64,000 nt of DNA, taken from contig CAYGJS010000009.1 in NCBI GenBank assembly GCA_964350435.1, forward strand, positions 6,931-70,930, given 5' to 3'. Below the pieces are notes generated by a model. The model searched no databases, had not been told where the DNA came from, and was given only the letters and a program-made list of their open reading frames with translations. The position numbers and the translations under genes were made by a program. The DNA is from TMED27 sp964350435 (GTDB taxonomy: Bacteria > Pseudomonadota > Alphaproteobacteria > Micavibrionales > Micavibrionaceae). Shown piece by piece: positions 33,650 to 42,585 of this stretch (position 1 is its first letter; each line of letters opens with the position of its first letter).

Positions 33650-34942
33650 TCATTCCAAATCTTCAATCCTGAGCAGACAAGGCTCATCTTCCACTGCCAC
33701 CAAGCCTTTAAAACATTCAATCGCCGCCAACATATCACCATGACGCGCCTCATGGGTAGTCAAAACAACGCGCACCTTCTGCCCCGGGTCACGTCCATGC
33801 TGAATAAGCGCTTCGATAGATATATTATTATCACGCAATATCGCAGAAATATCGGCAAGCACACCGGGCTTATCCAACACCATCAACCGCACATAATACT
33901 GCCCTATTGTCTCTTCAAGCGGCTTCCACTGCGCCGTTTTCAAATCCTTCGCAGGCACCCCGAAAGTCGGGACTACAAATCCGCGCGCAATATCCATGAT
34001 ATCAGACATCACCGCCGATGCCGTAGGCCCCGCGCCCGCACCGCGGCCTGTCAGCAAAGGTGTCTCCACAGAGTCACACTCCACAAACACCGCGTTATAG
34101 ACATCTTCGATAATCCCCATCGGGTTCTCCAGCGGCACAAGACATGGCTCCAGAACCTGCATAAGCTCATCGCCGCGCCGCTTCGCAATCCCGAGCAATT
34201 TAATACGATAACCAAGCTCAGCCGCAAACTCGATATCCTCAGTCGTAATGCTGCGGATACCCGTAATTTGCAAATTACTGAAATCAGGCTTCACACCAAA
34301 AGCCAGCGCAGAGAGCAGCGCGAGCTTATGGCCCGCATCAATCCCATCAACATCAAGATCAGGCGGCGTTTCCGCATAACCCGCCGCTTGTGCCTCCGCC
34401 AGAATTACATCAAACGGCTTGCCTGTTTCACGCATAGCGGTCAGCATATAATTACACGTCCCGTTCAAAATCCCGTAAACGCCGTCAATGCGGTTGCCCG
34501 CAAACCCCTCGCGCATCGCCTTAATTATCGGAATGCCGCCCGCAACCGCCGCTTCATAATTCAACGAAACGCCTTTGTCTTCGGCCAAACTCGCCAGCTT
34601 GAACCCATGATGCGCCAGCAAAGCCTTGTTGGCTGTCACAACATGCTTCCTGCCCTCAAGCGCCGCGCTCACCAAATCAAACGCCAGCCCTTCAGATCCG
34701 CCAACAAGTTCGACAACAACGTCAACATCCGTCCGCCCCGCAAGATCAACGGCATTACCAACCCAAGCATAGGGTGATACATCCACCCCGCGATCCTTAA
34801 ATTTATCCCGCGCTGATACGGCTGTGATAACAATCTCACGCCCTGCGCGCTGCGCCAGCAAATCCCCATGCTCTTGCACGATTCGAATAAGCCCCGCGCC
34901 AACGGTTCCCAATCCGGCAATGCCCAAACGAAGCGGCTGCAT
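33650..34942 (-). CDS. hom: Homoserine dehydrogenase
   Basis: Reduces aspartate semialdehyde to homoserine, leading to threonine and methionine. The 430-residue protein has the NAD(P) fold (IAGLGTVGAGL at 8-18), the catalytic domain with NGTCNYML and the D-x-x-G-x-D-A-G-H-K-L signature (DVDGIDAGHKLALL), and a C-terminal ACT domain (about 350-430) for feedback control by threonine. Monofunctional, without aspartokinase. It is 27 bases downstream of a small lipoprotein gene and upstream of glpX-recJ. Confidence 0.97.
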   Translation of the reverse strand: MQPLRLGIAGLGTVGAGLIRIVQEHGDLLAQRAGREIVITAVSARDKFKDRGVDVSPYAWVGNAVDLAGRTDVDVVVELVGGSEGLAFDLVSAALEGRKHVVTANKALLAHHGFKLASLAEDKGVSLNYEAAVAGGIPIIKAMREGFAGNRIDGVYGILNGTCNYMLTAMRETGKPFDVILAEAQAAGYAETPPDLDVDGIDAGHKLALLSALAFGVKPDFSNLQITGIRSITTEDIEFAAELGYRIKLLGIAKRRGDELMQVLEPCLVPLENPMGIIEDVYNAVFVECDSVETPLLTGRGAGAGPTASAVMSDIMDIARGFVVPTFGVPAKDLKTAQWKPLEETIGQYYVRLMVLDKPGVLADISAILRDNNISIEALIQHGRDPGQKVRVVLTTHEARHGDMLAAIECFKGLVAVEDEPCLLRIEDLE

Positions 34943-34969
34943 ATTTATCTTTCCTTATTTTGAAAAATC

Positions 34970-35377
34970 TTAATTCAGACTAAAAATCTCTACGCTGCTG
35001 TCTTTAGACGCCGCAGACGGTCTTGTAAACATCGCAGAAGGTTCCTCAGGTGTTACAAACGGCGAGCGTGCCAAATCCAGAAAGGGCGTTTGTTGAATAG
35101 ACTCACGCGCAAGCGCGCCAATCCCCTCGCCTTGCAGACCCGCATCATAAGGCGCATCCAACGGATAGAGCGTCACCCGCCCATTGGTCGAGCGCAGCAC
35201 AACATCGCGCATACTTGGTTCACCATAAACGGGCGTTGTATCCACCAAACCCATATCGCGACTGCTGGCCACCAGCCCATCATGCCCCGAAGTGTCAAAA
35301 TACGCACACCCCGTAAACAAAATCGTGACAAGAAGTAGAGACAAAGACGTTATAAATCTATGATTTTTTATAAACAT
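34970..35377 (-). CDS. Predicted lipoprotein of unknown function
   Basis: A 135-residue protein with a lipoprotein signal peptide ending in the lipobox LFTGC (Cys24), so the mature protein starts with a lipidated cysteine. After the anchor come low-complexity, polar segments without a recognisable domain; the middle reads VVLRSTNGRVTLYPLD. No charge signal clearly decides between inner and outer membrane. It is the first gene of the minus-strand run hom-glpX-recJ and is divergent from phaC with 144 bases between. Function unknown. Confidence 0.75.
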   Translation of the reverse strand: MFIKNHRFITSLSLLLVTILFTGCAYFDTSGHDGLVASSRDMGLVDTTPVYGEPSMRDVVLRSTNGRVTLYPLDAPYDAGLQGEGIGALARESIQQTPFLDLARSPFVTPEEPSAMFTRPSAASKDSSVEIFSLN

Positions 35378-35521
35378 GTTCTACACTTTAGACGATTCCA
35401 ACCGCTTTGCAACCGCAGCATAACCAAGGCTCGATTTTTGTTATTTTTTACGATATAGTGCCCGCTCGATGCTCTTAAAATTTGCTGCGTTTTTATACAT
35501 TTACGAGAAAAAGGTGATACA

Positions 35522-37396
35522 ATGACTCAAGTGATCAGCACAGCAGAAAACATGAAAGACACACCCAAAAACGCTCTCAACGACAATGACGCAAACGCGC
35601 AAAGACAGCGCGACAGCATCCCCGATCCGATGGCTCTGTCACAAGCCCTCATGAATGCCTATCAAAAATCACAGCCGCTCTTCATGGAAATGGCGGAAAA
35701 ATATGGCGCGGCCATGTCCCAAAACCCTCCGGAACCTCTCAATCCAGACCCTATGAACGTCATGCCCGACGCGATTGAGCTGATGACCGCTATGGTCAGC
35801 AACCCTATGAAATACGGGGCGATGCAACTGCAACTCGCGCAAAACCAGATGGATCTCTGGAAGGCCTCATGCGAAAAATTCGCAGGCAAAGACGTCACGC
35901 CGATCATAGAACCAGAAAAAGGCGACCGCCGCTTTAAAGACGAAGCCTGGAGCGATAGCGCGCTTTTCGATTTCATCAAGCAATATTATCTTTTGGCCAG
36001 TAATTTTACGAAAACCCTGATTGACACCACCGAAGGCCTGACCGAACAACAAAAAGATAAGCTACAATTTATTGCCAAAATGTTTTTGGACGCGCTCTCG
36101 CCTTCGAATTTCCTGATCACCAACCCGGTCGTATTGAACGAAACAATAAAGACAGGCGGCCAAAACCTCATCCAGGGGATGCAGAACCTCAGTCAGGATC
36201 TCCAGCGCGGCAAAGGTGAACTGAATATTTCAATGACGGACACGAAAGCCTTCAAACTCGGGGAAAACATAGCCACCACTCAAGGTGACGTCGTGTTCGA
36301 AAACGACCTCCTCCAGCTTATCCAATATAAACCAACAACTGAAGAAGTCGCCAAACGCCCGATGCTGGTCATTCCGCCATGGATCAACAAATACTACATC
36401 CTTGACCTGCGCCCCGAAAACTCCTTCGTTAAATGGGCGACGGATCAAGGCAATACAGTCTTCTGCATTTCCTGGGTCAATCCCGACGCATCCATGGGTC
36501 ACAAGAATTTCGAAGATTATGTCACCGGCGGCCTGCTCGAAGCCATGGACGCCATAAAAGACATCACAGGCGAGCCGGACTTGAACGCTGTCGGCTACTG
36601 CCTCGGCGGCACGCTTCTGACCACCACCATGGCCTATCTCGCCGAGATAAAGCAGGACAAGCGCATAGCCTCCGCCACCTTCCTGACCACACTGATCGAT
36701 TTCGAAAAATCAGGCGATATGAAACTCTTCATGGGTCAGAACATGAGCGGCGAACTCGACTCCCTTCTGAACAAATACAATGTCTTCCCGGCCAGCAAGA
36801 TGAAGCAGACCTTCTCTCTCCTGCGCGCTAACGATATGATCTGGTCCTTTGCCGTCAATAACTATCTGATGGGCAAGGAACCCTTCCCTTTTGATCTTCT
36901 CTATTGGAACGACGACGCCACGAACCTTCCCGCGGCCATGCATCGCTTCTACCTTAAAAATATGTATCAGGATAACGTGCTGAAAAACCCGGGCGGTATC
37001 ACGATTGACGGCGTAAAAATCGACGTTCGCAAAATCAAAACCCCCTGCTATTTCCTGTCCACCCGCGAAGATCACATCGCCCCTTGGGAAGGCACATACG
37101 CAGGCACGCAGCTCTTCGCCAGTAAAGACATCACCTTCACTCTGGCCGCCAGCGGCCATATCGCAGGCGTGGTCAACGCCCCGCAAAACAACAAATACTG
37201 CTACTGGACATCCGATGACACGCCGGGCTTACCCGAAGATTGGATGGAAGGCGCAAAAGAGCAGGCAGGCTCATGGTGGCCGCATTGGAATAAATGGCTC
37301 ATCAATCATAATGATGGTCAAAAAACGACAGCGCGGAGCGTTAAAAACTCTCTCGAACCCGCACCGGGGCGCTACGTAAGAATGAGCGCGGATTAG
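35522..37396 (+). CDS. phaC: Class I poly(3-hydroxyalkanoate) polymerase
   Basis: Polymerises 3-hydroxyacyl-CoA into storage polyester on granule surfaces. The 624-residue protein has the N-terminal PhaC domain and an alpha/beta-hydrolase fold with the lipase-like box GYCLGG carrying the nucleophile Cys360, the aspartate motif STREDHIAPW and the histidine loop ASGHIAGVVN. The P-P-W-I-N-K-Y-Y-I-L-D-L-x-P segment is also typical. The N-terminal 35 residues are polar and variable. An AAGGTGA ribosome binding site precedes the ATG at 35522. No phaA, phaB, phaR or phasin gene lies beside it. Confidence 0.97.
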   Translation: MTQVISTAENMKDTPKNALNDNDANAQRQRDSIPDPMALSQALMNAYQKSQPLFMEMAEKYGAAMSQNPPEPLNPDPMNVMPDAIELMTAMVSNPMKYGAMQLQLAQNQMDLWKASCEKFAGKDVTPIIEPEKGDRRFKDEAWSDSALFDFIKQYYLLASNFTKTLIDTTEGLTEQQKDKLQFIAKMFLDALSPSNFLITNPVVLNETIKTGGQNLIQGMQNLSQDLQRGKGELNISMTDTKAFKLGENIATTQGDVVFENDLLQLIQYKPTTEEVAKRPMLVIPPWINKYYILDLRPENSFVKWATDQGNTVFCISWVNPDASMGHKNFEDYVTGGLLEAMDAIKDITGEPDLNAVGYCLGGTLLTTTMAYLAEIKQDKRIASATFLTTLIDFEKSGDMKLFMGQNMSGELDSLLNKYNVFPASKMKQTFSLLRANDMIWSFAVNNYLMGKEPFPFDLLYWNDDATNLPAAMHRFYLKNMYQDNVLKNPGGITIDGVKIDVRKIKTPCYFLSTREDHIAPWEGTYAGTQLFASKDITFTLAASGHIAGVVNAPQNNKYCYWTSDDTPGLPEDWMEGAKEQAGSWWPHWNKWLINHNDGQKTTARSVKNSLEPAPGRYVRMSAD

Positions 37397-37917
37397 ACTG
37401 CGGAAAGATAAGCGCGACTGTCGCGCACATAGTTATCGGCGGAAATTTTGAGGAACGCAATTTCCTCTTCGCTCAAATCCCGCATATAGCGTGCAGGACT
37501 GCCCGCCCATAACTGCCGCGACGGCACCACCTTGCCCGGCGTCACGAGTGCGCCCGCCGCCACCATCGCCCCGTCCTCGACAATCGCCCTGTCCATCACG
37601 CAGGCCTTCATCCCGATCAAAACCCGATTTCCAATCGTACAGGCATGAAGCAACGCCATATGCCCCACCGTCACATCATCGCCGACATAACAGCCTGAAA
37701 CCCCGCGTGTCACATGAAGCACACTGCCATCTTGAATATTCGTGCGTTTGCCTATGCGGATCTCATGCACATCCCCGCGCATGGAACACCCGAACCAGAC
37801 CGAACTCTCTTCGCCGATCTCGACATCTCCCGCAATCGCTGCCGTAGGCGCGATATAAACGCTTTCATGAATTTTCGGATAAATCCCCTTATAGGGAAAA
37901 ATAAATGCGCTGCTCAT
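37393..37917 (-). CDS. Gamma-class carbonic-anhydrase-like hexapeptide-repeat protein
   Basis: Left-handed beta-helix protein of the PaaY/YrdA/CaiE group. The 174-residue form starting at ATG 37917 (MSSAFIFPYKG) is chosen because the upstream part of the frame is not protein-like. Hexapeptide repeats (I-A-G-D-V-E-I-G and following) and the three-histidine metal site typical of gamma carbonic anhydrases are visible (DGSVLHVT, TVGHMALLHACTIG). Relatives bind zinc or iron; catalytic activity is often weak or unproven. Its 3' end overlaps that of phaC by four bases. Confidence 0.88.
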   Translation of the reverse strand: MSSAFIFPYKGIYPKIHESVYIAPTAAIAGDVEIGEESSVWFGCSMRGDVHEIRIGKRTNIQDGSVLHVTRGVSGCYVGDDVTVGHMALLHACTIGNRVLIGMKACVMDRAIVEDGAMVAAGALVTPGKVVPSRQLWAGSPARYMRDLSEEEIAFLKISADNYVRDSRAYLSAV

Positions 37918-37933
37918 AAAGTTCAGCCTATAA

Positions 37934-37964
37934 AAAAAGCGCCCCGATGAACAGAGCGCTTCTT
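37934..37964 (-). terminator. Terminator downstream of rpsI
   Basis: On the minus strand AAGCGCTCTG-TTCATC-GGGGCGCTT is followed by seven T residues. The stem core is AAGCGC/GCGCTT. It lies about 120 bases past the rpsI stop and just before the carbonic-anhydrase-like gene, ending the rplM-rpsI transcript. Confidence 0.75.
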
Positions 37965-38079
37965 TAAAATATATAACCAAGTAACAAAACGATTTTGTCT
38001 TGTGGCTAGGAAAACAAGGCAACGCCTATTTTGATAGGCGAGCCGATGTTTGACAACGTCCACAAGCGAAAGCGTGAAG

Positions 38080-38628
38080 TTATCTTTTAGCCCACTGTTT
38101 AGTGCGGCGAGCTTTGTGCTTACCAACCTTCTTACGCTCAACGATACGGGCATCACGTGTCATCATGCCTGCAGCTTTCAACGCTGGACGCATTTCAGGG
38201 TCGAACTTTTCAAGCGCGCGTGAAATGCCATGACGCACCGCGCCCGCTTGCCCTGACAAACCGCCACCTTTAACCGTCGCCATAACATCGAACTTACCGA
38301 CACTATCAACAATCAGGAAAGGCTGGTTGAGAATAAGCTGCTGGGTCTGACGCGCGAAATATTTCGACTGATCGCGACCATTAATCACAACTTTACCGCT
38401 GCCGGGCTTCAGCCATACACGGGCAACCGCGTCTTTTCGACGACCTGTGCCATATGCACGGCCATGCTCGTCAACTTCTTTAACGCGAACAATCGCCTGA
38501 ACCGCAGGCTTATCCGCTGTTTCTTCTGCCGCAGGCGCGGCAACGCCGCCCTCTGCCTTCACCGCCGCGCCCAGATCTTTAAGATCCGTAACCGCTGTTT
38601 CAACTTGTGTTTCCTCTTTTTTGGCCAT
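38080..38628 (-). CDS. rpsI: 30S ribosomal protein S9
   Basis: Small-subunit protein whose C-terminal tail reaches the P-site tRNA. The conserved core begins at G-R-A-Y-G-T-G-R-R-K-D-A-V-A-R-V (about residue 56) and ends with the basic tail RRTKQWAKR; the usual final SKR is AKR here. The first 50 residues are an acidic/alanine-rich extension (KKEETQVETAVTDLKDLG), so the protein has 182 residues rather than about 130; similar extensions occur in other alphaproteobacteria. It is six bases downstream of rplM. Confidence 0.97.
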   Translation of the reverse strand: MAKKEETQVETAVTDLKDLGAAVKAEGGVAAPAAEETADKPAVQAIVRVKEVDEHGRAYGTGRRKDAVARVWLKPGSGKVVINGRDQSKYFARQTQQLILNQPFLIVDSVGKFDVMATVKGGGLSGQAGAVRHGISRALEKFDPEMRPALKAAGMMTRDARIVERKKVGKHKARRTKQWAKR

Positions 38629-38634
38629 GATGTC

Positions 38635-39117
38635 TTAGCCTCTCTTATTCTTGGGGTTCATAGATGCAACGTCCAGAACTTCTGGCTTTTGCGCTTCGTG
38701 CGGGTGCTCGGCTCCGGCATAAACTTTGAGATTACCGAAAACCTTATAACCCAATGGGCCCTTGGGAAGCATACGCTGAACGGCCTTCTCAACCACGCGC
38801 TCTGGATGCTTGCCTTCAAGGATTTCACCTTTGGAGCGCTGCTTGATCCCGCCTGGATAACCTGTGTGCCAATAGAAAATATCGCCATCGCGCTTATTTC
38901 CTGTCAAACGCACTTTCTCGGCGTTGATAACGATCACGTTATCACCATCATCAACATGCGGCGTGAAAGAAGGCTTGTGCTTGCCACGCAAACGCAAAGC
39001 AACGATGCTGGCCAAACGACCAAGCACAACGTCCTGTGCATCCACGATGATCCATTTCTTCTCAACTTCGGCCGGCTTGGCGGAAGTCGTCTGTCCTGTT
39101 AAAGGTTTGCTTATCAT
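38635..39117 (-). CDS. rplM: 50S ribosomal protein L13
   Basis: Early-assembly large-subunit protein. The 160-residue sequence has the family core WIIVDAQDVVLGRLAS (near the N-terminus), the DDGDNVIVINAEKV stretch, and the signature RMLPKGPLGYKVFGNLKVYAG. It is cotranscribed with rpsI, the near-universal pairing, and is preceded by about 110 bases that should contain the promoter and leader; no clear promoter was picked out. Confidence 0.98.
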   Translation of the reverse strand: MISKPLTGQTTSAKPAEVEKKWIIVDAQDVVLGRLASIVALRLRGKHKPSFTPHVDDGDNVIVINAEKVRLTGNKRDGDIFYWHTGYPGGIKQRSKGEILEGKHPERVVEKAVQRMLPKGPLGYKVFGNLKVYAGAEHPHEAQKPEVLDVASMNPKNKRG

Positions 39118-39227
39118 CTGTTTATAATCCTAATATTAAAAGATGATGCGTTATAGAGGCTTTGTGCGCGCGGTGTCAATAAAAAACCAACAAAAACAGA
39201 TGGATAAAATTGAGGTATTATAATACC

Positions 39228-39539
39228 CTATATTTTTACTTCCGCGTCAACCCACTGTAAAAACGCCGCATGCCCCTGTTTGATATCCCAAGATGCAACA
39301 CACGGAACGTCATAAGGATGGGCCGCTTTGACAACCGCTTCAATAGCGCTAAATGCCTCAGCAGTTGATTTATAAAGCGCAGCAACCTCACTCTCTGACG
39401 CCATCTCCCCTTCCCAAAGATACAGGCTCTCATGCGCAGGAAAAATATTGGCGCACGCAACCAGACGGCTCTCAACGAGCATCTGCGAGATTTCTCGTGC
39501 AATAAGGATATCTGGAAAAGTCACAAATACGATGATCAT
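39228..39539 (-). CDS. cutA: Divalent-cation tolerance protein CutA1
   Basis: Small trimeric ferredoxin-like protein of the CutA1/PII-like fold, 103 residues. Signatures are the core L-V-A-C-A-N-I-F-P (LVACANIFPAHESLYLWEGE) and the H-P-Y-D-V-P motif, where aspartate and histidine help the trimer bind metals. Its role in copper tolerance is debated. The ATG at 39539 overlaps the dusB stop by four bases, so the two are translationally coupled. Confidence 0.95.
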   Translation of the reverse strand: MIIVFVTFPDILIAREISQMLVESRLVACANIFPAHESLYLWEGEMASESEVAALYKSTAEAFSAIEAVVKAAHPYDVPCVASWDIKQGHAAFLQWVDAEVKI

Positions 39540-40519
39540 GCCGCCCGCGCCTCCAGACTACCAAAATATTCATCAATCCGCTGCTTCACCTCCTCGGCAC
39601 AACGCATAATATTAATCTCATCCCGCAAAACCGATGCATTTGGCAAACCGCTGATATACCAAGCCAAATGCTTCCGCGCCAGACCAACACCCTTCGCCTC
39701 CCCGTAATACTCCAGAATGTCATCATAATGACGGATGATAAGACCGTGCAGCTCAGAAAGACTGGGCGGCGCAGGAATATCCTCCCCGCGTAAATGCGCG
39801 ATCGTGTCCCGCAAAACCCACGGCTTGCCCTGACAACCACGCCCAATCATCACCCCGTCCGCCCCTGAAACCTCGATCGCGCGGCGCGCATCTTCAGGCG
39901 AAAGCACATCGCCATTCACAATCACAGGCACGCGCACAGCCTCCTTCACCGCCCGCACTGCCTGCCAATCCGCAGCGCCCTTATACATCTGCATCCGCGT
40001 GCGGCCATGCACGGTAATCATTTTAATCCCGACATCTTCCGCCCGCCGCGCCAGCTCCACCGCGTTCAAACTCTCCTCATCCCAACCCAGCCGCATCTTG
40101 ACAGTCACCGGCACATTCACCGCATTCACAGTCGCGCGCATAATCTGCGTCGCCAGATCCACCTCCCGCATAAGCGCAGAACCCGCCAGCTTGTTCACCA
40201 CCTTCTTCACCGGACAGCCAAAATTGATATCAATAATATCCGCCCCGCGCTCTACGTTCATGCGCGCCGCCTCGGCCATAATATCAGGGTCACAGCCCGC
40301 AAGCTGAACCGCAAGCGGAAACTCGCCTTCACAGCTTGTAGTCATCTTTAAGGACTCTCGGGAATGCTCAATCATCGCGCGGCTGGCGATCATCTCGGAA
40401 AACACAATCCCTGCACCATATTCCTTGACGATCCGCCGAAACGGCAAATCGGAAATCCCCGACATCGGCGCCAGAAACACGGGATCCTCAATTTCAATAT
40501 GCCCTAATGCAATGCTCAT
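39536..40519 (-). CDS. dusB: tRNA-dihydrouridine synthase B
   Basis: FMN enzyme reducing uridine to dihydrouridine in the D-loop. The 327-residue TIM-barrel protein has FLAPMSGISDLPFR, VQLAGCDPD, the family signature IDINFGCPVKKV with catalytic Cys (about residue 101), KMRLGWDE, ITVHGRTRMQMYKG and VIVNGDV. The order DusB (rather than DusA or DusC) is inferred from the ELMxS/EMIASRA pattern and general similarity to NifR3. It is divergent from the split deaminase gene with about 107 bases between, and overlaps cutA. Confidence 0.95.
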   Translation of the reverse strand: MSIALGHIEIEDPVFLAPMSGISDLPFRRIVKEYGAGIVFSEMIASRAMIEHSRESLKMTTSCEGEFPLAVQLAGCDPDIMAEAARMNVERGADIIDINFGCPVKKVVNKLAGSALMREVDLATQIMRATVNAVNVPVTVKMRLGWDEESLNAVELARRAEDVGIKMITVHGRTRMQMYKGAADWQAVRAVKEAVRVPVIVNGDVLSPEDARRAIEVSGADGVMIGRGCQGKPWVLRDTIAHLRGEDIPAPPSLSELHGLIIRHYDDILEYYGEAKGVGLARKHLAWYISGLPNASVLRDEINIMRCAEEVKQRIDEYFGSLEARAA

Positions 40520-40626
40520 ATACGAAAATTTATCACCATGCTCAGAACAAATACAAGAGGATCAAAATTATAATTGACATATAAAAAAACAAGCCTTATG
40601 TCTTCATAAAAAACGAAAGATAAAAA

Positions 40627-40905
40627 ATGATAACCTCTATACGAACAAGGGAACTCGCAGAACGCACAGCCACCCTGGCTGAGCAAGCTGCACAAAACGG
40701 GACTTTCGGTGTCGGCGGCCTTCTCGTTGATAGAGACGGAAATGTCATCATCGAAATGATGAACACAGTCATAGACCAGGATGGATATTTAAACGACCCG
40801 ACCGCCCATGTAGAGTGCCAGATAATCGATGAATATTTGGCAGCGCATAAACAAAGGCGAGATCCTGCCTCCCCCAAGCGAACTGATGATCATATCCTCA
40901 CTTGA
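40627..40905 (+). CDS. Nucleoside/cytidine-deaminase-like protein, N-terminal part (frame-split)
   Basis: A 92-residue open frame with the first half of a zinc-dependent deaminase active site: His61-x-Glu63 in the motif TAHVECQ, where His would bind zinc and Glu act as proton shuttle. The frame then reads on in a sequence unlike the family and stops at 40905. The matching PCxxC half lies in the overlapping +1 frame starting at 40829. Together they make one normal deaminase domain, so this is the N-terminal piece of one gene interrupted by a single-base frame change, probably within about 40850-40885. Causes could be sequencing error, a real mutation or programmed frameshifting. GATAAAAA precedes the ATG. 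Confidence 0.7.
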   Translation: MITSIRTRELAERTATLAEQAAQNGTFGVGGLLVDRDGNVIIEMMNTVIDQDGYLNDPTAHVECQIIDEYLAAHKQRRDPASPKRTDDHILT

Positions 40906-41722
40906 TCCTTGCGCGATGTGCTGCGGATCGATCCTCAAATCAGGTTTTAACGTCATGATCATGTCACATGACGAATTTGCAGGCGTAAATTACGATGGCA
41001 CTTTTAAATTTATCGGCCTGCCTGAACGCTTGACAGCCGCCGCACAAAGACAATTCGGATACTTCGGAACCCTGAACCCACAAGGAAAAATTGTAACCCC
41101 CGCACGAGGAGGTCACAGCAACTTCTTCACAGATGCACATCCCTATATCACTGTGGCACTCAGCCAAAGAACAGCCAATGCCTTCACGACCAGCATTCAA
41201 CCCGTCAGAGACGCCATCAACAATGCGGGCGCAAACCTGCCTCCGGCAAATCTGTCAGATCAAAAACTTATTGCCCGAATACAAGAAAAATTCCCGGATT
41301 TTATGCCGCAATCCGATACTCAAGGCGATGAGTTTTCAGGCCTTGAAGATGCCGCAGCCTTTAAAACCGCAGGCGGCACAACGCTCTTGATTGAAAAAGC
41401 AGACTTTGAACAATCCCCCATACAAAGCGGCTTCATGCGCTTAACGCGCCAATATGCAGAAATAAGAAAATACGCCGCGCAGCACTTAGGTGTGGCATTA
41501 CCCCACCCAAAAACCATAACAACCGTCTTGATACGCCCCGGAAATTCCTTAGAAATGCAATTCGCCGATTTGGGAGCCTATGGCTCAACCATGGAAGGGA
41601 GAACAACTGCGACCCTCCTCATCATTGAGCCAAAAATTCCGCCGCGTGAAATTACCTCAATGGCCGAAAACATGCCACCTTTATATTCGGATATTATTGC
41701 GATAAATCCAGCATTTGAGTAA
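40829..41722 (+). CDS. Deaminase-like protein, C-terminal part with unknown extension (frame-split)
   Basis: A 297-residue frame beginning with the second half of the deaminase zinc site, DPCAMCCG (Pro-Cys-x-x-Cys at about 27-31), in +1 relative to the upstream piece. After the deaminase fold (to about residue 75) follow roughly 220 residues that I cannot assign, with segments such as GGHSNFFTDAHPY and TVLIRPGNSLEMQF. No Shine-Dalgarno is evident before the ATG at 40829, supporting the view that translation normally comes from the start at 40627. If the frames are joined, the product would have about 360 residues. Substrate and role of the long extension are unknown. Confidence 0.7.
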   Translation: MNIWQRINKGEILPPPSELMIISSLDPCAMCCGSILKSGFNVMIMSHDEFAGVNYDGTFKFIGLPERLTAAAQRQFGYFGTLNPQGKIVTPARGGHSNFFTDAHPYITVALSQRTANAFTTSIQPVRDAINNAGANLPPANLSDQKLIARIQEKFPDFMPQSDTQGDEFSGLEDAAAFKTAGGTTLLIEKADFEQSPIQSGFMRLTRQYAEIRKYAAQHLGVALPHPKTITTVLIRPGNSLEMQFADLGAYGSTMEGRTTATLLIIEPKIPPREITSMAENMPPLYSDIIAINPAFE

Positions 41723-41822
41723 GCCCTGTATAAAAACGCTCAGGATCAATTTCACTTTGTACGATGTAAACATATTTCATGACTAATATCCGCCTGCTCA
41801 CGCGCTAATCGCGAGATAGCTA

Positions 41823-41844
41823 GAATTTCGCCTCAGCGAAATTC
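41823..41844. other. Perfect 9-bp hairpin next to tRNA-Pro
   Basis: GAATTTCGC (41823-41831), loop CTCA, GCGAAATTC (41836-41844). It lies 13 bases beyond the 3' end of tRNA-Pro on its transcript. No T-run follows, so it may be a processing or stabilising structure or a weak terminator. Confidence 0.5.
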
Positions 41845-41856
41845 AGAGAAAGCGGA

Positions 41857-41933
41857 TGGTCGGAACGGCGGGATTTGAACCCACGACCCCTCGCCCCCCA
41901 GGCGAGTGCGCTACCAGACTACGCCACGTTCCG
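41857..41933 (-). tRNA. tRNA-Pro (anticodon GGG)
   Basis: Minus-strand cloverleaf of 77 nt with encoded CCA. Acceptor arms CGGAACG/CGTTCCG pair perfectly; the anticodon stem CTCGC/GCGAG encloses CTGGGGG, giving GGG. It follows the merR-like gene on the same strand by about 50 bases. Confidence 0.97.
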
Positions 41934-41984
41934 AACTGAAATATGATTTAAAGGAAAGTCTTTGAAAAAGCAACCTCGTTGGCA

Positions 41985-42548
41985 CTATTCGCCGCGCAGA
42001 GCCGAGCGCAAATCCTTCAGCTCACCAAGCATCGCCTTGAGAGCCGCACGTTGACGGGTGTTCATACCGCTCTTGGCTGCCAGAGAACCCTTAACGCTTG
42101 TTTGAATTCTCGGTTCATTATTATTCTCCGGCCTCGGCGCACCGCCTTGCACAACCGCCGCCTTGCCTTTTTCACGAAGCAATTTCTGCACGCCCTTAAT
42201 CGTATACCCTTCGGTATAGAGCAATGTATGAATACGCTTTAAAAGCTCCATGTCTTCCGGGCGATAATACCGGCGTCCACCGCCACGTTTCAACGGACGA
42301 ATTTGTGAAAACTTGGTTTCCCAGAACCGAAGCACATGCTGCTGCACATCAAGCTCATCCGCCACTTCACTGATGGTTTTAAACGCGCTCGCAGATTTAC
42401 CAGAGCGGCGCGCACCGCGCGAAGATGAAGAATCATCAACCTCTTTGCCCGTCAAAGGCCCCGTCTTTGGAGTTTGATAATCAACTTTGTCTCTTTCATC
42501 ATCACCATTTCTGTGCGCGACTTGCGGATTAATAGGCCCTGAATTCAT
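41985..42548 (-). CDS. MerR-family transcriptional regulator
   Basis: A 187-residue protein with a polar, disordered N-terminus of about 50 residues, then a MerR-type winged helix (about 56-125) with ISEVADELDVQQHVLRFWE, the wing GGGRRYYRPEDMELL and the following helix pair. The C-terminus lacks cysteines for metal sensing, so the ligand is unknown. This gene is found right after ihfA in many alphaproteobacteria. The ATG at 42548 with AAGGA eight bases upstream is preferred over the longer ORF start. Confidence 0.9.
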   Translation of the reverse strand: MNSGPINPQVAHRNGDDERDKVDYQTPKTGPLTGKEVDDSSSSRGARRSGKSASAFKTISEVADELDVQQHVLRFWETKFSQIRPLKRGGGRRYYRPEDMELLKRIHTLLYTEGYTIKGVQKLLREKGKAAVVQGGAPRPENNNEPRIQTSVKGSLAAKSGMNTRQRAALKAMLGELKDLRSALRGE

Positions 42549-42585
42549 GATCTTGTCCTTTTTTTCTATATTTTTATAAGAATAA

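Noticed and set aside
33740..34777. A 345-codon plus-strand open frame opposite hom
   Set aside because: Antisense to hom, low-complexity and basic; no start signal.
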